Source of the DNA: Nilaparvata lugens
Lineage: Eukaryota > Arthropoda > Insecta > Hemiptera > Delphacidae
DNA length: 64,000 nt
Reading direction: 5' to 3'
Assembly (NCBI RefSeq): GCF_014356525.2
Contig: NC_052518.1
Span: forward strand, 99,206,380-99,270,379
Positions 58,067-64,000 of this stretch are shown piece after piece. Below the pieces are notes generated by a model. It saw only the letters and a list, made by a program, of their open reading frames with translations, made no database searches and had not been told where the DNA came from. The stretch's first letter is position 1; every line of letters starts with the position of its first letter. The translations under genes and the position numbers were made by a program.

Positions 58067-58410
58067 ATGCGGGCGCGGGTAGCCGTCTAGTTGTCACTCC
58101 GACTACTTGAAACCGGGTCATTTTGGCCATAGGCAACTACTTGTACCCTCGTAAAAATATACCATTGCCCCCGACTACTTGACACCTACTGGACTAAAGG
58201 TGCCAACTAGTCATGACCGTAAACGACAACTAGACACCTTGCACCCTCGCGTCAGTGTGTCCCCCCGACTAGTTGTCACCTCCTTAGAAAGGAGACAAGT
58301 AGACGGAGATTGCTCACATCTACATGAAACCTTGCACGCTGGCGTCAAGGTGTCACCCTGACTACTTGTCACCTACAGAGCACCAGTTGGCACAACTTAC
58401 ACCCCCGCGG
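58067..58410. repeat. GC-rich irregular repeat of CGACTACTTGACACC
   Basis: Variants of CGACTACTTG(A/T)CACCT recur (CCGACTACTTGAAACC, CCCGACTACTTGACACC, CCCGACTAGTTGTCACC, CCTGACTACTTGTCACC), with inverted cousins (GACAACTAGACACC, GACAAGTAGACGG) and CACC(C/T)TGCACCCTCGCGTCA-like spacers. GC content is far above the surroundings. No frame is convincingly coding. Confidence 0.7.
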
Positions 58411-58840
58411 CGTGGGGAGGAGGGATCAAGCAATTTTTATTACTGGTTATGATGTAGAATTGAATTCTAAGCATTTTTGGTTCAGTAACATTTTTCCGTC
58501 AAACGCACGGTTCGGGAGATATTCGCCGTCTTTGCTATTTTTAGAACAAATTTTTTCAAGTTGGTTGAAAACAGAAAAAATGAATAATCAACCCTTTTGA
58601 TGACTGAACCAGATGTAGAACACAATTCTAAACACATTTTGTTCAGTTATATTTTCCCGTCAGAAGCACCGTTTACAAGTAAATTGAGCCTAATGCTAGG
58701 ACAGTCAAATTTTCATCCATCAATGATATGGTAGATGAAGCTATATCAACTGAGGTATTACATGAAGTCTGGTAATTAATATGAGGATTAATATGAAATA
58801 CTGCATTTATTCAAATGCTAATGAATTGGTAATTATTATT

Positions 58841-59075
58841 AAACGAAAATCCCAATTAAATGCTGTGAATCACCCCGAAGACTTCTGCTACTAAATACTG
58901 ACAACAGGGTAAGTAGCTAAATGGAAATTCAATGAGCGCTACTATATGGGCTGACAACTAATTTTTGTATAGTAGCGCTCATCGAATTTCCATCTAGCTG
59001 TTTACCCTGTTGTCAATATTTGCAGTAGCGGAAGTCTTCGGGGTGATTTACAGCATTTAATTGGGATTTTCGTTT
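58841..59075. mobile_element. Fold-back element, complete copy
   Basis: AAACGAAAATCCCAATTAAA, TGAATCACCCCGAAGACTTC and ATTCAATGAGCGCTACTATA are mirrored by TATAGTAGCGCTCATCGAAT, GAAGTCTTCGGGGTGATTTA and TTTAATTGGGATTTTCGTTT. Loop ~20 bp. Half copy at 1539-1677. Confidence 0.9.
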
Positions 59076-59281
59076 GATAACACTTGTAACAAATAGCCAT
59101 TGATACACAACTAACCTTGAAACAAAACTCTGTGATAAAATACATTCCACTTCGATCAAATACGAAAACGTATCTTTCGGTGTGAACGATCCGTAGCTCA
59201 AGTATCCTACGCTGGGATACGTGCTACGTCGACCGAAGATGTCGCAAAAGCTACGCTACAGCGGTGTGAAATGGCCTAAAG

Positions 59282-60074
59282 CAGTGGCGGCGCTTGACCT
59301 GAACAGTTGGGTGGACCAGTGGTGGGAATTGTTAGGGGTGCTTTATGAAGCATATTCAACTTTACAAGTTGTTACGCAGGTAGTCTATGTCATTATCCTA
59401 TGAACTAATTGTAGATATAACTTGTCGAAGTAGACCTGACCTCATTTAATCATGATCACCACACACTTATACAGCACTTCACAATAAAATCACGCCTTTA
59501 AATTCACAATCAGCAATCACTACAATTGTACTTATTGTTAGACTAATTAATCTATGCAAATATTAGCAGAATAGTAGCTAAAATTATCAATCTGTTACTT
59601 TATAAAATGATAAAACAACCTGTTTGCCAATTCGGATGCTATTCACATGATGGGATGTAAACAAAGCTATAGCGCTCAGCAGTCCAAGCGAGAATACTGT
59701 GAATCAACGACCAATGGGCCAGCTTAAACGGGCCCACTTGCTCCGTATATCAATGCATTGCTTCCACCCAGTCCAGCGCCGCCGGCTTACGTTGCCTTGC
59801 CAATACGTTCTTATGAGAGCTAGAAGGGCTTGAATTGTGGGGCCCTTCAATGTGCTACGTAATGAATCGTGACCATCGTTGAACTCGGTACGTATTCCAC
59901 GATGGCCACGGATTTGCATGGTCTTTCAACTAGAGTTTTCACCAGTTGACAGTTCAAAATTAATTTATTGAATAATAACTATTAACCACATAACTTAAAG
60001 CATTTTAAAATGTACTTTACTGGTTCATTTGGGTGGGTCCGGTCCACTTGGCTCTTATGGAAGCGCCGCCTCTG
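59282..60074. mobile_element. TIR element, CAGTGGCGGCGCT ends (hAT-like?)
   Basis: The left end CAGTGGCGGCGCTTGACC is inverted to the right end ...AAGCGCCGCCTCTG; the next bases (GGGTGGACCAGTGG / CCGGTCCACTTGG) also match loosely. Flanks GCCTAAAG and ATCTAAAG resemble an imperfect 8-bp target duplication, as hAT elements make. The 71-codon minus frame at 59704-59919 (HDSLRSTLKGPTIQALL..., TYWQGNVSRRRWTGWK) is not recognisable as transposase. Confidence 0.65.
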
Positions 60075-61152
60075 ATCTAAAGTCATTATTGATAATAAGA
60101 TGAAATGAAAGAGTTGTTGTCAATTCCACATAATTGTCAAATTGGAGAGTGAATTATAAGTTGTAAAAATGAAAGAGATGATGTTAATTCGACATAATTG
60201 TAGAATTATGTTGAAATGAAACCATCTCTTTCATTTCACCTCAAGGAGAATCTCTGTTCATATTATAAGCATTATTGATAGGTTAGAGCATTTGTAAAGC
60301 AATAAAAATACGATTTGTCTTTCAAACAGCTTATCATGAGTGCAGCTTTAGTAAGACTGTATCTAAGTCGAGATACTCTTATTGAACTCAACACAGACAA
60401 ACCACCTCACATATCACATAGAAACATACAATACAACACACAACAACATAGAAATGAACATGTGTAAGCAAGATGTGCCTTCACTGAATATGTAAGGGTG
60501 GGAAAATAAAAACCAAAAAAGATCGTACAGGTTTTTGATATTTAAAACAAACAATAAATTATTTGTACAAAATTAGAATTATAATTAGAATAACGAAATA
60601 ATAATAAAACAGATGAATATTTCAAGGGCTACTCGCTTTGCTGCTAGTGAAGATTCATTTGTTGTGGTTATGAAAAATTTAAAACAATGACTCAGTAGTC
60701 ACCTACCTTTATGAAAATGGCTTCCCAATTTGGCATCCACTGGTATGGATCAAAAAAAGTGATCTAATGAAGTGGGTTCAGATTCCTTCCTATTCAATAA
60801 TACAATTCTCTTTAAACTGCCCGAACTGTGACAGGAAAACTGTATTATAAAACAAGAACAAAAATCTATCCCCTTCACCAGAACAGCCGGACTTTACTAA
60901 CAGTCCTATCGAACGAGCTCACACAACACAAAAGTAAAATTTTGGGTATTAATATATAACTCAGTCAATGCCAAACATGAAGCCATTTCAAATACATATT
61001 TTTATCAGTCGCACAAGCGAGCACGTTTGTTATCAAAAACAAAAGAGAAGCTACAATAATTTTGATAACAAATGAAATAAACAATCTTTCTGTCGATGAC
61101 AAAAACACTGTTCATCAAACTTTTCTAAATTAAAACTCTAAAATCCTGATCA

Positions 61153-61515
<363 letters not shown>

Positions 61516-61591
61516 TCATATATGAAGTGATAAACATAACCTATTTTTGTACAATTTCTATCCAAATGTGGGAAAGGAACAGTTTTGGCTT

Positions 61592-61691
61592 NNNNNNNNN
61601 NNNNNNNNNNNNNNNNNNNNNNNNNNNNNNNNNNNNNNNNNNNNNNNNNNNNNNNNNNNNNNNNNNNNNNNNNNNNNNNNNNNNNNNNNNN
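61592..61691. other. Assembly gap, 100 N
   Basis: Exactly 100 undetermined bases, the convention for a gap of unknown size. It lies 97 bp upstream of LIMK exon A, so missing LIMK exons, or a wrong join, are possible. Confidence 0.99.
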
Positions 61692-61749
61692 AACCGGGTA
61701 GACAACTCCAGTACGTCAAGATTTGCTTGTTTGTTTGACTAATGAAAAC

Positions 61750-62573
61750 GTATTTTTCGCCCCACTTGGATGTAATGAGCTGGTTTTCGTGCGTCATATG
61801 GAGGCCGAAAATGATTGTTTTCTGACCAGGCCGGTAAAAGTTTTACGGCCCTAGGGCTGTAAAATAACCTTGAAGTCAGCTGATTCTGATTTGATGTGAA
61901 CGTGTTTACAAAATGGTTTATGAAACGGAATCAGTTTATGCTTCTAGAATTGAATAAGTATTCTGCAATAAGATACAATCATTTATTTGGATGAATAAAA
62001 TACAGATAAGATATATATTATAAACTATTCAAATTCGATTTTCAGAGTAGGATAGAACTTCTAACCTAAACTTCCGAAGTCAATGACAACAAGCATTGTT
62101 GACGTTGACATTCAGATTGGCCAAATTTCAAGTGTGCTAAAACAGCTGATCAAAAAACTTCATTATTTGTGTTTATTATTCAAGAATCAAAACATTTATA
62201 ATAATATCATCTTATTGTCATTTGGAAGAATAGAAAGTATAAACTCAACCTCTTACATAATTGAACATAATCTTTTAGGTTATTTAGACAAATCAGAATT
62301 AAAAATACTTGGACAATTTCCTAATATTCAGATTACCTCAGATTTGCTAGAGCTATGGCCTTCCTGTTTTGCTTTCGAAAGTGCCTAATAAACAATTATT
62401 CTCATATTTATATTGTTTATTTTTCTGTGTGGCGAAAAATAACGTTCTCACCATGGGCAAAGATGTTTATCCGGCTCTCAATCTTTTCTAGTCCTCGGCC
62501 TACGGCCTCGGACTTGAAAACCGATTTCGAGCCGGAAAAGTCTCATTTTCGGCCCTAGGTGCGAAATATACTA
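61750..62573 (+). mobile_element. Modular repeat element, 62-kb copy
   Basis: It starts TATTTTTCGCCCCAC and ends GTGCGAAATATACTA. The middle module (ACAGCTGATCAAAAAACTTC, ATAATATCATCTTATTGTCA, ACATAATTGAACATAATC, TAATAAACAATTATTCTCAT) and right module (GTGTGGCGAAAAATAACG, CCGGCTCTCAATCTTTTC, CCGATTTCGAGCCGGAAAAG) match 3.1-3.4 kb. A 101-codon frame at 62083-62388 (MTTSIVDVDIQIGQISS..., HNLLGYLDKSELKILGQF) spans the middle module and ends just before the AATAAA. It is disrupted in the 3-kb copy. Coding is possible but unproven. Confidence 0.65.
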
Positions 62574-62960
62574 TTAACAAGTGACTGCCAACGTTGTAGC
62601 TGACTGAGTTCTGTGTGTCAGCCTGCTACGAGAGATTGATGACGTGTAACTTGACTAAGTGAATGGCATAACTTCCCACTTTTTTCGGTATATCAAAATA
62701 TGTTGTTCTATCTCGATCATATTCATATTATTTGTAATTGTATCAACAAATAAATAAATAAAATAAGAGCTTGTATTATCTTGAACCTTTCTCTAACCTA
62801 ACCTTCAACTAATTTCTCCCTAACCCATTCTTACTAATACCTAACACGAGACGCCCAACGTTGTATCGAACAGTGTATCATTTAATATTTTTTAATAATA
62901 ATAATAATAATTTATTGAAAGTGTATCATTTAATATTTTTTAATAACAATAATAATAATT
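62574..62960. other. Intergenic stretch, no gene seen
   Basis: Ends in two near-identical TCATTTAATATTTTTTAATAA segments with (ATA)n runs (62878-62962). No exon. Confidence 0.45.
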
Positions 62961-63008
62961 TAGTGTACGATTTGCAATGGTGTTGCTATCCTTGTCTATC
63001 GTTCAACA
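62961..63008 (+). mobile_element. GTCCAC MITE, small fragment
   Basis: GCAATGGTGTTGCTATCC and TTGTCTATCGTTCAACAAA match the internal left part of the MITE family. Confidence 0.55.
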
Positions 63009-63009
63009 A

Positions 63010-63775
63010 ATGTGAAAGAGTTAGGGGTTAGTTTTTATTTGGGTTATATTTAATAATGTTTTATTAAAATAGGTTAGGTTTTTGCTTTGAAATTGCAATA
63101 TGCTAGAAGGGGCTAGGGTCTAGGTAGAGTTATGTTTTTTGATGTTTCAAAGGTAAAAGGATAGGTTAGGGGGTTAGGATTTTGCTTTGAACCACATGTT
63201 TGTGAACATGTTCATGAAATGAACCACATGTTTATGTTTTGTTCTAAAGATGACGAATAAATCTAAAGTATTTAATGTGAAAGGGTTAGAGGTTAGGTTT
63301 TATTTAGGTTATATTTAATAATGTGTTATTAGGATAGGTTAGGTTTTTGCTTTGAAATTGCAATATGCTAGAAGGGGCTAGGGTGCAGTTGGAGTTATGT
63401 TTTTTGATGTTTCAAATGTGAAAGGATAGGTTAGGGGGTTAGGATTCTGCTTTGAAATCTAAATTATTAAATGTGAAGGGGTTAGGGGTTAGTGGTTAGG
63501 TTTTTTTGGATTATATATTTAATAATGTTCCATGAGGTTGGGTTAGGTTTTTGCTTTAAAATTGCAATTTGCTAGAAAGGGCTAGGGTCCAGGTAGAATT
63601 ATGCTTTTTGATATTTCAAAGGTGGAAAGATAGGTTAGGATTTTGCTTTGAAATTGCAATATGCTGGAAGGGATTAGAGGTTTTTCAAATAGTAATGTTT
63701 ATTGATGTTTCAAATGTAAAAGGGGAGTTTGAGGTTTTGGTTTTTGTTTTGAAATGACAATATGCTGACTTGTTT
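63010..63775 (+). repeat. Degenerate tandem repeat rich in GGTTAGG
   Basis: Three to four diverged units (starts ~63010, 63279, 63469, a partial near 63600) share GTGAAAGGGTTAG, TTATATTTAATAATGT, GGTTAGGTTTTTGCTTTGAA, ATTGCAATATGCTAGAAGGG and TTTTTGATGTTTCAAA. Unit length ~190-270 bp. The 62-codon frame at 63569 is part of the repeat. Confidence 0.85.
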
Positions 63776-63872
63776 ATAGTGTTTTTTAACATCAGTTAAA
63801 TAACAACTGTTATATTTTATCAATTATTATATTTTCCAAAAGTACTCTTTCTTTTATTAAATAAAATTGATA

Positions 63873-64000
63873 ATGGCTGCTACTACAGCCAAAGTGAAGA
63901 TGGGAAATAGGCTGAGCAGAAGCTTTCATTTTAATGCTGGTGTAAAAAGCAGGGTGATGGGCTCTCAGCAGTACTGTTCGACATTGCTCTCCAGAAAGCT
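63873..64000 (+). CDS. First exon of a plus-strand gene, presequence-like N-terminus
   Basis: From ATG 63873 (A at -3, G at +4, good context) the frame is open to the end of the window, 42 codons plus two bases: MAATTAKVKMGNRLSRSFHF, NAGVKSRVMGSQQYCSTLLS, RK. It has eight basic and no acidic residues and many Ser/Thr/Ala, the composition of a mitochondrial targeting presequence. Codon use is unlike the AT-rich flank. An A/T-rich leader with TTCTTTTATTAAATAAAATT precedes it. The protein cannot be identified from this fragment; the exon continues or is spliced beyond the window. Confidence 0.55.
   Translation, partial: MAATTAKVKMGNRLSRSFHFNAGVKSRVMGSQQYCSTLLSRK

Noticed and set aside
61527..61797. 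Frames spanning the N run
   Set aside because: They consist of undetermined bases translated as X and have no meaning.
63010..63775. Interstitial telomere (TTAGG) repeats
   Set aside because: GGTTAGG words occur but not as head-to-tail pentamers; they are embedded in a longer degenerate unit with other conserved phrases.

Overview
This is a eukaryotic, AT-rich, intron-rich and very repeat-rich stretch of nuclear DNA with no prokaryotic organisation. Two conserved protein genes are insect-like. The dispersed repeats (paired CTTTCC-type repeats with GT/CA tracts, ACTC-rich elements, many fold-back MITEs, degenerate LINEs) look like those of a hemipteran, most likely a delphacid planthopper; that assignment is inference from pattern memory, not a search.

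Layout. (1) 1-10 kb: no host gene recognised; decayed LINEs (ORF1-, endonuclease- and reverse-transcriptase-like pieces at 3.8-7.9 kb), a tRNA-derived SINE (9.0 kb), fold-back elements and dispersed repeats. (2) 10.6 kb: one well-formed minus-strand exon of an unrecognised gene. (3) 13.6-20.0 kb: three tandem structures in a row, namely an 829-bp duplication, a ~140-bp minisatellite and a 1.82-kb duplication. Each copy of the last carries a GC-rich CRE-bearing segment, a broken ORF and a possible small two-exon gene. (4) 21.4-40.4 kb: a minus-strand NHERF/EBP50-type gene (fly Sip1 family), three coding exons, 241 residues, one N-terminal PDZ domain and a C-terminal ERM-binding-like tail; its introns are filled with MITEs, LINE 3' ends and tandem arrays. 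(5) 40.8-40.95 kb: a cluster of ATCGAT motifs upstream of NHERF. (6) 46.6-61.5 kb: the kinase half of a minus-strand LIM-kinase gene (LIMK1), five certain exons plus two competing candidates for the terminal exon. The LIM and PDZ domains are not in the window and would lie beyond the 100-N gap at 61.59-61.69 kb. (7) 63.87 kb to the end: the first codons of a plus-strand gene with a presequence-like N-terminus, running off the window.

The two identified genes are head-to-tail on the minus strand and both act on cortical actin: NHERF/Sip1 through ezrin-radixin-moesin proteins and LIMK through cofilin phosphorylation. Whether the neighbourhood matters functionally is unknown. No CRISPR array, rRNA or genuine tRNA gene was seen. 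I found no convincing new molecular system; the most unusual parts are the nested tandem duplications, a modular three-copy element and several odd arrays inside introns.
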